A stretch of 64,000 nt of DNA, from the NCBI GenBank assembly GCA_026989355.1, contig JALSJM010000010.1, positions 1-64,000 on the forward strand, in the 5' to 3' direction. The translations under genes were made by a program, and so were the position numbers. This document shows, in pieces, positions 16,119 through 25,835 of this stretch (its first letter is position 1; each line of letters starts with the position of its first letter). The notes under the pieces are model-generated. The model ran no database searches. It was not told the origin of the DNA and was given only the letters and a program-made list of their open reading frames with translations. This DNA is from Paracoccaceae bacterium. Lineage in GTDB: Bacteria > Pseudomonadota > Alphaproteobacteria > Rhodobacterales > Rhodobacteraceae.

Positions 16119-16628
16119 ATGTCCGACCGCGAGACCATCGACTATGGCAATCTGATGCACCGCGCGATGCGCGGCCTGATCCACCAGGTGCTTTCCGACG
16201 TGGCACGGAACGGCCTGCCCGGGCAGCACCATTTCTTCATCACCTTCGACACCCGGCACGAGGGTGCGGCCCTGGCCGATTGGCTGCGCGAACGCTATCC
16301 CGACGAAATGACCATCGTCATCCAGCACTGGTATGAAAACCTGACGGTTGATGACGAAGGCTTTGCCATCACGCTGAATTTCGGCAATGTCCCCGAGCCG
16401 CTCTACATCCCTTACGACGCGATCCGCACCTTCGTGGATCCATCGGTGGAATTCGGCCTGCGCTTCGAAACACAGCAGGACGGCACGGAAGGCAAAACCG
16501 GAAGCGCCGCAGCCGGAACCGAAGGCAATGACATGCCCGAAACGCCCGCACGCGGTGACGATGCCCCTCCGGCGGAAAAGGACAGCGCGGCGGCCGAAGT
16601 GGTAAGCCTCGACTCTTTCCGCAAATGA
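16119..16628 (+). CDS. sspB: SspB, ClpXP adaptor for SsrA-tagged proteins
   Basis: 169 residues. The N-terminal fold (MHRAMRGLIHQVLSDVARNG, HHFFITFDT, DEMTIVIQHWYENLTVDDEG, YDAIRTFVDPSVEFGLRF) is the alphaproteobacterial SspB substrate-binding domain. A long acidic/Ala linker leads to a short conserved tail, VVSLDSFRK, the ClpX-docking peptide. It delivers tmRNA-tagged chains to ClpXP. It lies directly downstream of the tmRNA gene, so maker and reader of the tag are neighbours. ATG 16119 is chosen; the open frame to 15915 runs through tmRNA and is not coding. Confidence 0.93.
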   Translation: MSDRETIDYGNLMHRAMRGLIHQVLSDVARNGLPGQHHFFITFDTRHEGAALADWLRERYPDEMTIVIQHWYENLTVDDEGFAITLNFGNVPEPLYIPYDAIRTFVDPSVEFGLRFETQQDGTEGKTGSAAAGTEGNDMPETPARGDDAPPAEKDSAAAEVVSLDSFRK

Positions 16629-16711
16629 TCCCGACCAGCACTGCTGCCGATTGACGCAGCCTGCCGGCACGCTAAGAGAGAAGCGAGCACCGCGAAAGAG
16701 GAATTGCCTCC

Positions 16712-18124
16712 ATGAACCATTCCGAAAATCCCGCCACCCGCACCGAAACCGACAGTTTCGGTGCGCTCGAAGTGCCGGCCGACAGATACTGGGGTGCCCA
16801 GACCCAGCGCAGCCTGATGAACTTTCCGATCGGCTGGGAAAAACAGCCACGGCCGATCATCCGCGCCCTGGGGGCCATCAAATGGGCCTGCGCCGAGGCC
16901 AACATGAAGCTGGGGCGGCTTGACGAACGGCGCGGCAAGGCGATCGTGCAGGCCGCGCGCGAGGTTTACGAGGGCAAGCTTGACGCGCATTTCCCCCTGG
17001 TCGTGTGGCAGACAGGTTCGGGCACCCAATCCAACATGAATGCCAATGAGGTGATCGCCAACCGCGCAATCGAAATCCTGGGTGGCGAAATCGGCTCGAA
17101 GGATCCGGTGCACCCCAATGATCACGTCAACATGGGCCAGAGCAGCAACGATACCTTTCCCACCGCCATGCATGTTGCCGCCATAACCCACGCCCATGAT
17201 GTGCTGCTTCCGGGGCTCAGGAAGATGCACGCGGCGCTTGCGGAAAAATCGGATGAATTCAAGGATATCATCAAGATCGGACGCACCCATGCAATGGATG
17301 CCACCCCGCTGACGCTGGGGCAGGAATTCTCGGGTTACCGGCATCAGGTCGCAATGGGAATCGTGCGTGCCGAAGGCGCAATGAAGCACCTTTACGAACT
17401 GGCCCAGGGCGGCACGGCGGTGGGCACCGGGCTGAACACGACAAAAGGCTGGGCAGACATGGTGGCCGAAAACATCGCCCGTATCACCGGACACCCCTTC
17501 GTGAGTGCCCCCAACAAGTTCGAGGCCCTGGCCGCTCATGATGCAATGGTGCAGATGGCCGGCACTCTGAAAACCGTGGCCACGAGCCTGTTCAAGATTG
17601 CCAATGATATCCGCCTGCTCGGCTCGGGGCCGCGCTGCGGGCTGGGCGAACTGATCCTGCCGGAAAACGAACCCGGCTCGTCGATCATGCCCGGCAAGGT
17701 GAACCCCACCCAGGCCGAAGCTCTGACGCAGGTCTGCGCCCATGTGATGGGCAATGATGCCGCCGTGGGATTTGCCGGCAGCCAGGGGCATTTCGAACTG
17801 AACGTGTTCAAGCCGATGATCGCCTATAACGTGCTGCAGTCCATGCAGCTTCTGGGCGATGCGGCCGACAGCTTTGCCGAGCGCTGTCTTGCCGGCCTCA
17901 GGGCCAACGAAGAGCGCATCACCCGGTTGATGCGCGAAAGCCTGATGCTGGTCACGGCGCTGGCCCCCGAGATCGGCTATGACAATGCCACGCAGGTGGC
18001 CAAGGCGGCCCACAGGAACGGCACCACCCTCAGGGACGAAGCCATCCGCCTTGGTTTTGTTGATGCGGAAACCTTCGATCGCGTGGTGCGCCCCGAAAAG
18101 ATGATCGGCCCGAAGGAGGGCTGA
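16712..18124 (+). CDS. fumC: Fumarate hydratase class II
   Basis: 470 residues, full length for Fum[16 protein letters not shown] (~105-119), the [19 protein letters not shown] block and the superfamily signature [13 protein letters not shown] (~322-334) are intact. It converts fumarate to L-malate in the TCA cycle as a cytosolic homotetramer without Fe-S cluster. GAGGAATTGCCTCC gives the ribosome site. Two small genes follow with almost no gap. Confidence 0.97.
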   Translation: MNHSENPATRTETDSFGALEVPADRYWGAQTQRSLMNFPIGWEKQPRPIIRALGAIKWACAEANMKLGRLDERRGKAIVQAAREVYEGKLDAHFPLVVWQTGSGTQSNMNANEVIANRAIEILGGEIGSKDPVHPNDHVNMGQSSNDTFPTAMHVAAITHAHDVLLPGLRKMHAALAEKSDEFKDIIKIGRTHAMDATPLTLGQEFSGYRHQVAMGIVRAEGAMKHLYELAQGGTAVGTGLNTTKGWADMVAENIARITGHPFVSAPNKFEALAAHDAMVQMAGTLKTVATSLFKIANDIRLLGSGPRCGLGELILPENEPGSSIMPGKVNPTQAEALTQVCAHVMGNDAAVGFAGSQGHFELNVFKPMIAYNVLQSMQLLGDAADSFAERCLAGLRANEERITRLMRESLMLVTALAPEIGYDNATQVAKAAHRNGTTLRDEAIRLGFVDAETFDRVVRPEKMIGPKEG

Positions 18125-18125
18125 A

Positions 18126-18329
18126 ATGACCGGAAGCCCGATCAACCTGAACCGCGCGCGAAAGGCCCGTGCTCGGGCCGAGGCACGCTGGCGTGCCGAT
18201 GCGAATGCCGTGAAATTCGGCCGCTCGAAGGCCGAGCGCCTGCTTGCGGCTGCGCAAAACGAAAAGGCCCACCGGATGCTTGATCTGCACCAGTGCGAAG
18301 ACGTGGCGGATGACGACAAAAATGACTGA
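18126..18329 (+). CDS. DUF4169 family protein
   Basis: 67 residues, very basic. The conserved core is INLNRARKARARAEARWRAD and FGRSKAERLLAAAQNEKAHR, typical of the DUF4169 proteins of Rhodobacterales. The start lies one base after the fumC stop with GGAGG ahead of it, so it is translated from the fumC message. Function is unknown. Confidence 0.8.
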   Translation: MTGSPINLNRARKARARAEARWRADANAVKFGRSKAERLLAAAQNEKAHRMLDLHQCEDVADDDKND

Positions 18330-18600
18330 AAATCCTTCGGCCCGGCCACGCAAGCACTCGCTCACCCTGCGCGGGCACCGCACCAGCGTTTCGCTTGAAC
18401 CCGAATTCTGGGAAGCCTTCCGTGAAATCGCTCGTGCGCGCGGGATCGCGCTCAATGCACTGGCCACCGAAATCGACGCTGCACGCGGCATGGGTTGCGG
18501 TCTGGCCTCGGCAATCCGGCTGCATGTTCTGCGGTGGTACCGCAATGCACCAGGCCCGCAGTATACAAGCGGAACCCGGAGGGGAAACGATCAGTCGTAA
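18322..18600 (+). CDS. Ribbon-helix-helix domain protein
   Basis: 92 residues. KHSLTLRGHRTSVSLEPEFW then EAFREIARARGIALNALATE is the beta strand and two helices of an RHH_4-type domain. It overlaps the DUF4169 stop by 8 bp. RHH proteins usually bind DNA as dimers, but this conserved subgroup after fumC has no known target. The last 10 bp overlap the end of the convergent 18591-18863 gene. Confidence 0.8.
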   Translation: MTENPSARPRKHSLTLRGHRTSVSLEPEFWEAFREIARARGIALNALATEIDAARGMGCGLASAIRLHVLRWYRNAPGPQYTSGTRRGNDQS

Positions 18601-18863
18601 AGCGCGCCGCGCAACTTCACGGCACTGTCGCGCTCGCGCCGTTCGCGTGTGGTCAGCCGCAACAGGGGATCGACAGGGCGGCGCAGTTCCTCGCCGAAAA
18701 GGCTGAGGATCTCTTCGCGCGAGGTATGGAACCCGCGTTTCCTGAAGTCCTGACGCCGGGCGCGGCTGAAGGCCCATACGGGAACAGCCAGCCGAAGCAG
18801 GCTGCGCCGTTTCGCACCGCGCCATTCTGATCCTTCGAAAGTGTCCTGATCCGATACAGACAT
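18591..18863 (-). CDS. Small basic protein of unknown function
   Basis: 90 residues, no family recognised. It has one short hydrophobic stretch (LLRLAVPVWAF) and an Arg-rich C-terminal half. A GGGGGA ribosome site lies 4 bases before the ATG, and an A+T-rich region upstream could hold a promoter. It ends 10 bp inside the convergent RHH gene. Probably real on codon use and ribosome site. Confidence 0.55.
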   Translation of the reverse strand: MSVSDQDTFEGSEWRGAKRRSLLRLAVPVWAFSRARRQDFRKRGFHTSREEILSLFGEELRRPVDPLLRLTTRERRERDSAVKLRGALYD

Positions 18864-19001
18864 TGTGTCCCCCGATTCTGCGCCAGACAGAAATAGGCAA
18901 AAAATCGCTTAATCACAACGGATACCGCGGGGGAAAACTGCATCACTCTTGTCATTTCTGAAATATTCCTGTGCAAGATACTGATTTGCATGAATTCCTT
19001 T

Positions 19002-20411
19002 TCAGTTGTAACGTGGCGTAACAAACAACCACAGGCCGCTCTGCGCGCGCACCGTCAATTGCGCCACCGGCCTTGCAGAGCGGTTTTCGACCGGCTGGAA
19101 ACGCAGATCTCGCAGCAGGATCGACAGAATCAGCGGCCCTTCGAGCATTGCAAATCCGGCGCCGGGGCATACCCGCGGGCCGGCCGAAAACGGCAGCCAG
19201 GCCTCGCGCAGACAGGCGCGACCGTTCTCGGTTTCGAACCGCGCGGGATCAAAGACATCGGGCCGTTCCCACAGGCGTTCGTGACGGTGCAGGTGCCATG
19301 GGCTGAGTACGATCTGTGCACCGGGCGCGATATCACGGTTGCGGAAACGCTCGGGGCGGATGTTTTCGCGCACCATCATCGGCACCGGCGGATAAAGGCG
19401 CAGGGCTTCGCGGAACACGTCGCGTGAAAGCTTCAGGCGCGTTGCCGCGGCAAAGCCGAAATCTTCATCCTGGCCCAGCACCGCGCGCGCCTCTTCGGCC
19501 AGGCGCTCCTGCCATTCGGGGTAGAGCGCCACCAGATACAGCGCCCAGGCCAGGGCCGAAGCGCTGGTTTCATGGCCGGCCAGAAAGAAGATCGCCACCT
19601 GATCAACCATTTCCTCCGGGCTGAACAGACTGCCGGTTTCGGGATCGGGGGTTGTCATGATCCGGGTGGCCAGATCATCGGGCGCGCAGCCGGCCGCGAT
19701 CACGCGCCGGCGCTCTTCGACCAGACCGGCGATCAGCCCCCGGATGACACGGGCCGTCTGTCTGGTGCGGCGGCCATGAAATCGCGGCATCCAGCGCGGC
19801 AGCGGCAGAAAGGCGGCAAGGTTCAGCAACGGCTGGGCGCGCTGGTGATCGCGAAAGGCCTTGAACACGGCGGCTGCCGTCCGATCCGTGATCGGGATCG
19901 AGAACAGCGTGCGGAAGATCACGTCGGCCGCCGCATGGGCGGTATGGGCCTCGATCTCGACCGGGCGGCAGCCCTGCGCATCGCCCTGCCGTGCCTCTGC
20001 AAAAAGCCGCGCACTGGCAGCAAGCCCCGCCGCCCGCATCTGCGGGAACACCGCCCGCAAACGTGCCGTTCCTTCGAGGGCCGGATCGATGATGCGGCGC
20101 TGGCGTTCCCATTCGGTGCCATTCGTGACAAACACCGAATTGCCCAGAAGCGGCGCCAGACCTTCGCGGATACGATTCGATTTCGGGAAATCCCGGGGCC
20201 GTTCACGCAGTATCAGGCGCAGCAGATCGGGCTGGTTCACCAGGTACGAACGAAAGAACGGCGTGCGGAATTCGGCCATCCAGGCCCGATACAGGCGCGC
20301 CGGCTGGGATGACAGGATATCGCGACGAAACAGCTGCAGATGGCGCCAGAGCGAAACCCGATCAGGGCGCGCCGGGGGCTTGGGCGGCAACGGCGGGCGG
20401 GCGCGGCTCAT
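19002..20411 (-). CDS. Cytochrome P450
   Basis: 469 residues. The I-helix motif is FFLAGHETSASALAWALYLV (~260-280), EALRLYPPVP carries the ExxR pair, and the heme loop is FSAGPRVCPGAGFAMLEG with the cysteine ligand. No membrane anchor, so a soluble bacterial P450 that needs a ferredoxin partner not present here. The substrate cannot be told. Its ATG overlaps the stop of the upstream hydrolase gene (ATGA), so the two enzymes are probably made together. Confidence 0.93.
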   Translation of the reverse strand: MSRARPPLPPKPPARPDRVSLWRHLQLFRRDILSSQPARLYRAWMAEFRTPFFRSYLVNQPDLLRLILRERPRDFPKSNRIREGLAPLLGNSVFVTNGTEWERQRRIIDPALEGTARLRAVFPQMRAAGLAASARLFAEARQGDAQGCRPVEIEAHTAHAAADVIFRTLFSIPITDRTAAAVFKAFRDHQRAQPLLNLAAFLPLPRWMPRFHGRRTRQTARVIRGLIAGLVEERRRVIAAGCAPDDLATRIMTTPDPETGSLFSPEEMVDQVAIFFLAGHETSASALAWALYLVALYPEWQERLAEEARAVLGQDEDFGFAAATRLKLSRDVFREALRLYPPVPMMVRENIRPERFRNRDIAPGAQIVLSPWHLHRHERLWERPDVFDPARFETENGRACLREAWLPFSAGPRVCPGAGFAMLEGPLILSILLRDLRFQPVENRSARPVAQLTVRAQSGLWLFVTPRYN

Positions 20412-21664
20412 GGTGCCATCTCCCGGTGGGGCGAAGCGGGCACCGCGATCCGGGATTTCGAAGGCGCACGCCCGCCAAAGCGTGCCGCCAGAGTGCGCGG
20501 CCCGGCGGTGATGCGGAAGTAATCATAGGCACCCGGACGATCGAAGGCGCAGAGATACTGGAAGTGCAACCGGAAGAACCGCCAGCGAAGACGCCGCCAG
20601 CGCGCGGGCTCGATGGTCTGGGTAAAGGCGGCCGATATCACCAGCGGCCAGCGCTTGTCGGGCGGCGCAACGCCGGTCACGGCCACCGGATCGCACAGTG
20701 CAAAGCAGCACCCGTCGCCCGGCGCGGTAACATCGAGCCAGAACAGATCCGCGACGCGTGAAAGATCGTGCAGATCGCGCCGCAGGCCATGCGCCCGGGG
20801 CAGAAATGATACCATGGGCACAACATGGCCAAGCGTCAGAAGCGAAAGCGCGGGGCCATCCGCCGGCACGCCCCCGCCACGCACCAGCCGCGCCACTGCC
20901 GAAACCGCCACATGCGCACCCGAACTGTGCCCCACGACCAGAACCTCGTCCACATCCGCCACCCCCAGGGCTTCGGAGATATCGGCGGCAAAGGCGGCAA
21001 TGCGCTCTTCCATCGCCGAGGGCCAGGCTCCGCTTCGCGCGGCGCTCCAGGCATAGTCATGCATCAGGTAATGGGCATAAAGGTGGCGATCGAGCCGTCG
21101 GAACCCCCTGAGCAGCAGCACCAGCAGCACCACCGCAAGCGGCCACCCGAGCCAGGGGGATACCTGCCGCCCTGCCCACCCCCCTGCCCCCGCCGCAAGG
21201 GCAAGGGCCACCAGAAGCTGGGCCGTCAGCATCACAACCGGATAGGCCGCCGCGATCACCGGCCCCTTGCGCAACCCCATCAGCGCGCGCAACGCGCCGC
21301 TGCGCAGATAGACAAGCGCCGTGCGCAGCAGCATCCCGTAAGTGGCGGGAATGGAACGCTTCATCGAATGGCGCACCAGATCCGCCCATTCCAGAACCTC
21401 GAATTCGGTTTCGCCCTCCGCACCCCCGATCCGCGCGCGCACCCGCCAGCTATAGTTGCCGGACCGTCGGCGCGGCACGATTTTCACGAGATAACCGGAA
21501 ATCCGGCCCTGGCGCGCAGCTTCGGTGCGATAAAGTTCGCGATAACGGCGCGCGGGAAAGGGATCGTAGCCGGGGATGTAGAACACCCGCCGCCTGCGCA
21601 CCTGTCTGTCCTGTCTGTGGTTGCGATCCGTCACCGGCTGCCCTGGCTTGCCTTTCACCGGCAC
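20408..21664 (-). CDS. Membrane-anchored alpha/beta-hydrolase-like protein
   Basis: 418 residues. VFYIPGYDPFPARRYRELY opens the fold; two or three hydrophobic segments follow at ~135-195. VLVVGHSSGAHVAVSAVARL (~243-262) is the nucleophile elbow GHSSG of a serine hydrolase. The acid and His are not obvious. Coupled to the P450 gene by a 4-bp overlap, it may act on the same lipid-like compound. Substrate unknown. Confidence 0.7.
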   Translation of the reverse strand: MPVKGKPGQPVTDRNHRQDRQVRRRRVFYIPGYDPFPARRYRELYRTEAARQGRISGYLVKIVPRRRSGNYSWRVRARIGGAEGETEFEVLEWADLVRHSMKRSIPATYGMLLRTALVYLRSGALRALMGLRKGPVIAAAYPVVMLTAQLLVALALAAGAGGWAGRQVSPWLGWPLAVVLLVLLLRGFRRLDRHLYAHYLMHDYAWSAARSGAWPSAMEERIAAFAADISEALGVADVDEVLVVGHSSGAHVAVSAVARLVRGGGVPADGPALSLLTLGHVVPMVSFLPRAHGLRRDLHDLSRVADLFWLDVTAPGDGCCFALCDPVAVTGVAPPDKRWPLVISAAFTQTIEPARWRRLRWRFFRLHFQYLCAFDRPGAYDYFRITAGPRTLAARFGGRAPSKSRIAVPASPHREMAP

Positions 21665-21691
21665 TCTAGCGCATCGAAGGAGGACGGCAAA

Positions 21692-22441
21692 TCAACCGAC
21701 CGCTGCAAGAGCCGGGAATTTCTCGATCAGCCAGCGGGAAAGTTCGGAAAACCCGCCGGTCAGCATCAGCAGGCCGACGGTATAAAGCAGCAAACCCATG
21801 ATCCGTTCGATCTGGGCCATGTGGCGCTTCATCCAGTTCATCAGCCCCATCGAGCGGCGGATGAACACCGCCGCCAGGATGAACGGGATGCCAAGCCCCG
21901 CCGCATAGACACCCATCAGCACCATGCCCCGCCCGATCGAGGCCTCGGAGGCCGCAAGGGTAATGATGGTGCCAAGCTGCGGCCCGATGCAAGGGGTCCA
22001 GCCGAAGGCGAAAGCCAGGCCCAGCACATAGGCGCCGAAGGTAGAGCCACCGCGGTCTCCGGCATCGATGCGCATCTCGCGATCCAGCAGCGGGATGCGC
22101 AAGATCGAAAGGAAATGCAATGCGAAGATGATCACCACAATGCCGGATATCTTCGAGAAAAAAACCTGATTCTGCAGGAAAAAGGCACCAAAGGCCGAAG
22201 CCGAGAAACCGAGGAACAGGAATACGGTGGAAAGCCCCAGCACAAAGAAAACGGCGGGCAGGATGGCACGGTTTCCCCGGCGGCCCTCGGTCATTTCATT
22301 CATGCTTATGCCGGCCATGTAGGCCAGATAGGGCGGTACGATGGGCAGCACGCAGGGGCTGATGAACGAAAACACCCCGGCCAGCAGGGCCACCAGCATT
22401 CCCGGCAGAAGCGCGGCGTCTATGAGATCGATTCCGAACAT
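21692..22441 (-). CDS. ccdA: CcdA, thiol-disulfide membrane transporter for cytochrome c maturation
   Basis: 249 residues, six membrane helices. FSFISPCVLPIVPPYLAYMA in helix 1 and FGWTPCIGPQLGTI in helix 4 hold the two redox cysteines, each followed by Pro as in the family. CcdA carries electrons from cytoplasmic thioredoxin to periplasmic CcmG-type proteins that keep apocytochrome c thiols reduced. It is divergent from tusA with ~108 bp between starts. Confidence 0.92.
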   Translation of the reverse strand: MFGIDLIDAALLPGMLVALLAGVFSFISPCVLPIVPPYLAYMAGISMNEMTEGRRGNRAILPAVFFVLGLSTVFLFLGFSASAFGAFFLQNQVFFSKISGIVVIIFALHFLSILRIPLLDREMRIDAGDRGGSTFGAYVLGLAFAFGWTPCIGPQLGTIITLAASEASIGRGMVLMGVYAAGLGIPFILAAVFIRRSMGLMNWMKRHMAQIERIMGLLLYTVGLLMLTGGFSELSRWLIEKFPALAAVG

Positions 22442-22549
22442 GGTTTTCCTCGGTTTTCCTTCTCTTAGGCCAGATCCGTGGCGGGGTCACCGGTATTCGG
22501 TGTCACATTTGCGTGGACAAACTCGGCATCAGACAATATTGCCCGCCCC

Positions 22550-22807
22550 ATGAGCAACCGAACCGAAAACGGCATTGTCTGGGATCAGGAACTGGACGCG
22601 CGCGGGCTGCTCTGCCCGCTACCGGTTCTGAAGGCCCGCAAGCGGCTTTCGGAGATGCAGAGCGGCGAGGTGCTGCGCCTTGTGGCCGATGATCCGGCGG
22701 CCGTGATCGACGTGCCGCATTTCTGCGCCGAAAGCGGCCATGTGCTGCTGACGGCGGAAGGCGGCGGCGAGGACGATCTCGGGATATTCCTGATCCGCAG
22801 GCGCTAG
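22550..22807 (+). CDS. tusA: TusA-family sulfurtransferase
   Basis: 85 residues. LDARGLLCPLPVLKARKRLS carries the CPxP motif with the sulfur-carrying cysteine near residue 22. TusA-like proteins relay persulfide sulfur for tRNA thiolation, molybdenum cofactor or dissimilation. With no tusBCDE nearby the exact partner is open. ATG 22550 removes 24 unlikely residues of the longer frame. Confidence 0.88.
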   Translation: MSNRTENGIVWDQELDARGLLCPLPVLKARKRLSEMQSGEVLRLVADDPAAVIDVPHFCAESGHVLLTAEGGGEDDLGIFLIRRR

Positions 22808-22898
22808 CGCATGGCACGCCCGATCCGATCGGGTCACCAGAGCAGCAGAGAGCAGGCGCGCTCATGCCCGCCCGTCGGGGTGCGGAGGGGGGGCAGCC

Positions 22899-25835
22899 CT
22901 ACCCCCCGAACGCCCACCAGCCGCGCTTTCTGGGCTTGCTTTCCGCATTGCCCGATTCGCTGGTGCTTTCAGCCACCGGAGCCGTGTCTGCAAGGGATTC
23001 CGCAGGTTCTGCCTCTGCCGCAGCCGGCCCTTCGGCGGCCGCAGTCTCAGCCTGCGGCGCGGAGGCTGCAGACCCTGCAGAAGCTTTCTTGCGGCTGCGC
23101 TTGCGCGCCGGGGCCTTCTTTCTGCCGGCTTTGGCCTCCTCGGCACTGACGGCATCCGCATCGCCCTGTGCAGCAGCGGCTCCAACCGGTTCTTTCCCGC
23201 CAGAGCTTTCCTCGGCCTTCTTGTCGCCGGCCTTCTCCTGCTCCGCGGTTCCCGCCCCGGCCTTCGAAACCGCTTTTCGGGCCGCTCTCTTGCGGGTGGC
23301 CGGTTTCTTCTTCGGATTGGCGTCCTCTTCGGCGTTCTCGGCTCCGGAAGCTCTGGCCGCGGGCGTTTCGTTACCGGCGGTTTCGGATACATCCCCGTCG
23401 GCATCGCCCGTTTGCGGGGCGCTCCCGGCCGAAGATTCTTCGGCGGCAGCCGCCGGCTTGCGGCGGCGGCGCGACGACCTGCGTCTGGACGGCTTTTCCT
23501 CCGGCTGCTCTTCAGATTGCACCGCCTCGGCTTGCGCCGCCTCGCCGGCATCGCTTGCTTCGGCTCGCGAATCTGCTCCCGCGGCCGTGCTCTCGGCAGT
23601 CTGCCCGGCCTGTTCCTCGGGCCCCTGGCCGCCATCATCTTCCTGATCTCCGGCTGCCTGGAGAGCACCGTTTGCCTCTTCTGCGCCGGCCCCTCCGCCA
23701 CGGCGGCGGCGGCGCCTGCGGCGGCGTTTCTTCGGTTGCCGCGCCCCGGCCTCGCCCTCTTCGGGAACGGCAGTCGCCGTTTCTTCTTCTCCGGACGGCT
23801 CCGGCATCGAATCATCGATCGAGATGACCTGCGTCGCCGGTGCTGCAACGCTGCGACTTGCGGTCCTGAACTTCTCAAGCGTGAAATCGGGGCTGACCAG
23901 ATGCGGATCCGCCTCGAGCCGCACCGACAGGCCATAGCGCTCCTCGATCTGCTTGATGTGCTCGCGCTTGCTGTTGACAAGGAAGTTGATGATTCCCACC
24001 GGCGCCTTCAGCAACACTTCTCGCGAACGGCCGCGCACGCCTTCCTCTTCGATCTGGCGCAGGATCGACAGCGCCATGTTGTCGTCCGAGCGGATCAGGC
24101 CGGTGCCATGGCAATGGCTGCACAACTGGGTGGTGGTCTCGATCATGCCGGGGCGCAGGCGCTGGCGGCTCATTTCCAGAAGCCCGAAACCCGAGATCCG
24201 GCCCACCTGGATGCGGGCGCGGTCATGCTTCAGACATTCCTTCAGCCGCTTTTCCACGGCAGCGTTGTTGCGCCGCTCGTCCATGTCGATGAAATCGATC
24301 ACGATCAGACCGGCCAGATCGCGCAACCGCAATTGACGCGCCACTTCCTCGGCCGCCTCGAGATTGGTCTTGAGCGCGGTTTCCTCGATCGACCCTTCCT
24401 TGGTGGCCCGGCCCGAGTTCACATCGATCGCCACCAGCGCTTCCGTCACGCCGATCACGATGTAGCCGCCCGATTTCAGCTGCACGGTGGGGTTGAACAT
24501 GCCGGCCAGATAGCTTTCCACCTGATAGCGGGCGAAAAGCGGCATCGGATCGTCATAATGCACCACCTTCCGCGCATGCGAGGGCATGATCATCTTCATG
24601 AAGTCCTTCGCCGTGCGATAGCCCTCTTCACCCTCGACCAGAACCTCGTCGATCTCGCGGTTGTAAAGATCGCGGATCGAGCGCTTGATCAGGTTTCCCT
24701 CCTCATAGATCTTGGCCGGCGCAATGGATTTCAGCGTAAGCTCGCGGATCTGTTCCCACAGGCGCTGAAGGTATTCGTAATCGCGCTTGATCTCGGCCTT
24801 GGTGCGCTTGGCGCCGGCCGTGCGGATGATCAGCCCGGCACCTTCGGGCACCTTGATCTCGCTCGCGATCTGCTTGAGCTTCTTGCGGTCGGCCGGGTTG
24901 GTGATCTTGCGGCTGATCCCGCCGCCGCGGGCGGTGTTGGGCATCAGCACACAGTAGCGCCCGGCAAGCGAAAGATAGGTGGTGAGGGCCGCACCCTTGT
25001 TGCCGCGCTCTTCCTTGACCACCTGCACCAGCATGATCTGGCGCACCTTGATTACTTCCTGAATCTTGTATTTGCGCGGGCGCACCCGGCGCGGCGGGCG
25101 GATTTCCTCGGGCGTGTCATCATCGGCGACTGCCTCGATCTCGTCGCTGTCCGGAACATCCCCGACGGCTTCCCCGGATGCGTCCGTGCCCCGGGCTGCC
25201 CCCTCCCTTGCGGCGCTCTCCGCACTGTCTCCCGCGGCCGGAACATCCGGGACCTCTGCCGGGGCCCTGCCTTCTTCGCCGGTGTTTTCCTCACCGGCAG
25301 CCGGTGTTTCGACAGGGGTTTCACCCACCAGTTCCATCGGCGAGCTGCCTTCGATCGCGGGGTCGCCGTCCGCCTCGCCGAGATCGATCACATCGAGGCT
25401 CGAAATCTCTTCCTGCCCGGCTGCGCTTTCCTGCGTGGCAACGGCATCTTCGGCCTCCACCCGGGCCGCCTTGCCGCGCGCGCGCCGCCGCCGCCTGGGC
25501 GCCGGGGTGCTGTCTTCTGCGTCCTGCGCCGCCTGCTGGGCTTCGGCAAGTGCCTTCTCCTCGGCCAGCAGGGCCTCGCGGTCGGCCACCGGGATCTGGT
25601 AATAATCGGGATGAATTTCGGAAAAGGCCAGAAACCCGTGGCGGTTGCCGCCATAATCCACGAATGCCGCCTGCAGAGACGGTTCGACCCGGGTTACCTT
25701 TGCGAGATAGATATTGCCAGCGAGCTGGCGCTTGTTGTCGGATTCGAAATCGAATTCTTCAACCTTGGTTCCGTCAACCACGACAACGCGGGTCTCTTCC
25801 GCATGCGTGGCGTCGATGAGCATTTTCTTGGCCAT
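22899..25835 (-). CDS. rne: Ribonuclease E
   Basis: 978 residues. MLIDATHAEETRVVVVDGT opens the RNase E/G catalytic part, with an S1 domain split by an acidic/Ala insert (~75-250). Catalytic aspartates lie in VAIDVNSGRATKEGSIEET and LIVIDFIDMD; the Zn-link is LCSHCHGTG. The C-terminal third is a disordered Lys/Arg/Glu/Ala region with RRRRRRGGG-type RNA-binding stretches, ending in PRKRGWWAFGG, and probably serves as degradosome scaffold. ATG 25835 starts the conserved protein; the longer frame to 26078 is leader. A G6/C6 hairpin covers the stop codon at 22887-22907. Confidence 0.95.
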   Translation of the reverse strand: MAKKMLIDATHAEETRVVVVDGTKVEEFDFESDNKRQLAGNIYLAKVTRVEPSLQAAFVDYGGNRHGFLAFSEIHPDYYQIPVADREALLAEEKALAEAQQAAQDAEDSTPAPRRRRRARGKAARVEAEDAVATQESAAGQEEISSLDVIDLGEADGDPAIEGSSPMELVGETPVETPAAGEENTGEEGRAPAEVPDVPAAGDSAESAAREGAARGTDASGEAVGDVPDSDEIEAVADDDTPEEIRPPRRVRPRKYKIQEVIKVRQIMLVQVVKEERGNKGAALTTYLSLAGRYCVLMPNTARGGGISRKITNPADRKKLKQIASEIKVPEGAGLIIRTAGAKRTKAEIKRDYEYLQRLWEQIRELTLKSIAPAKIYEEGNLIKRSIRDLYNREIDEVLVEGEEGYRTAKDFMKMIMPSHARKVVHYDDPMPLFARYQVESYLAGMFNPTVQLKSGGYIVIGVTEALVAIDVNSGRATKEGSIEETALKTNLEAAEEVARQLRLRDLAGLIVIDFIDMDERRNNAAVEKRLKECLKHDRARIQVGRISGFGLLEMSRQRLRPGMIETTTQLCSHCHGTGLIRSDDNMALSILRQIEEEGVRGRSREVLLKAPVGIINFLVNSKREHIKQIEERYGLSVRLEADPHLVSPDFTLEKFRTASRSVAAPATQVISIDDSMPEPSGEEETATAVPEEGEAGARQPKKRRRRRRRRRGGGAGAEEANGALQAAGDQEDDGGQGPEEQAGQTAESTAAGADSRAEASDAGEAAQAEAVQSEEQPEEKPSRRRSSRRRRKPAAAAEESSAGSAPQTGDADGDVSETAGNETPAARASGAENAEEDANPKKKPATRKRAARKAVSKAGAGTAEQEKAGDKKAEESSGGKEPVGAAAAQGDADAVSAEEAKAGRKKAPARKRSRKKASAGSAASAPQAETAAAEGPAAAEAEPAESLADTAPVAESTSESGNAESKPRKRGWWAFGG

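Noticed and set aside
16412-18349. 645-codon frame antisense to fumC
   Set aside because: Crosses the sspB end and all of fumC; composition of a shadow frame.
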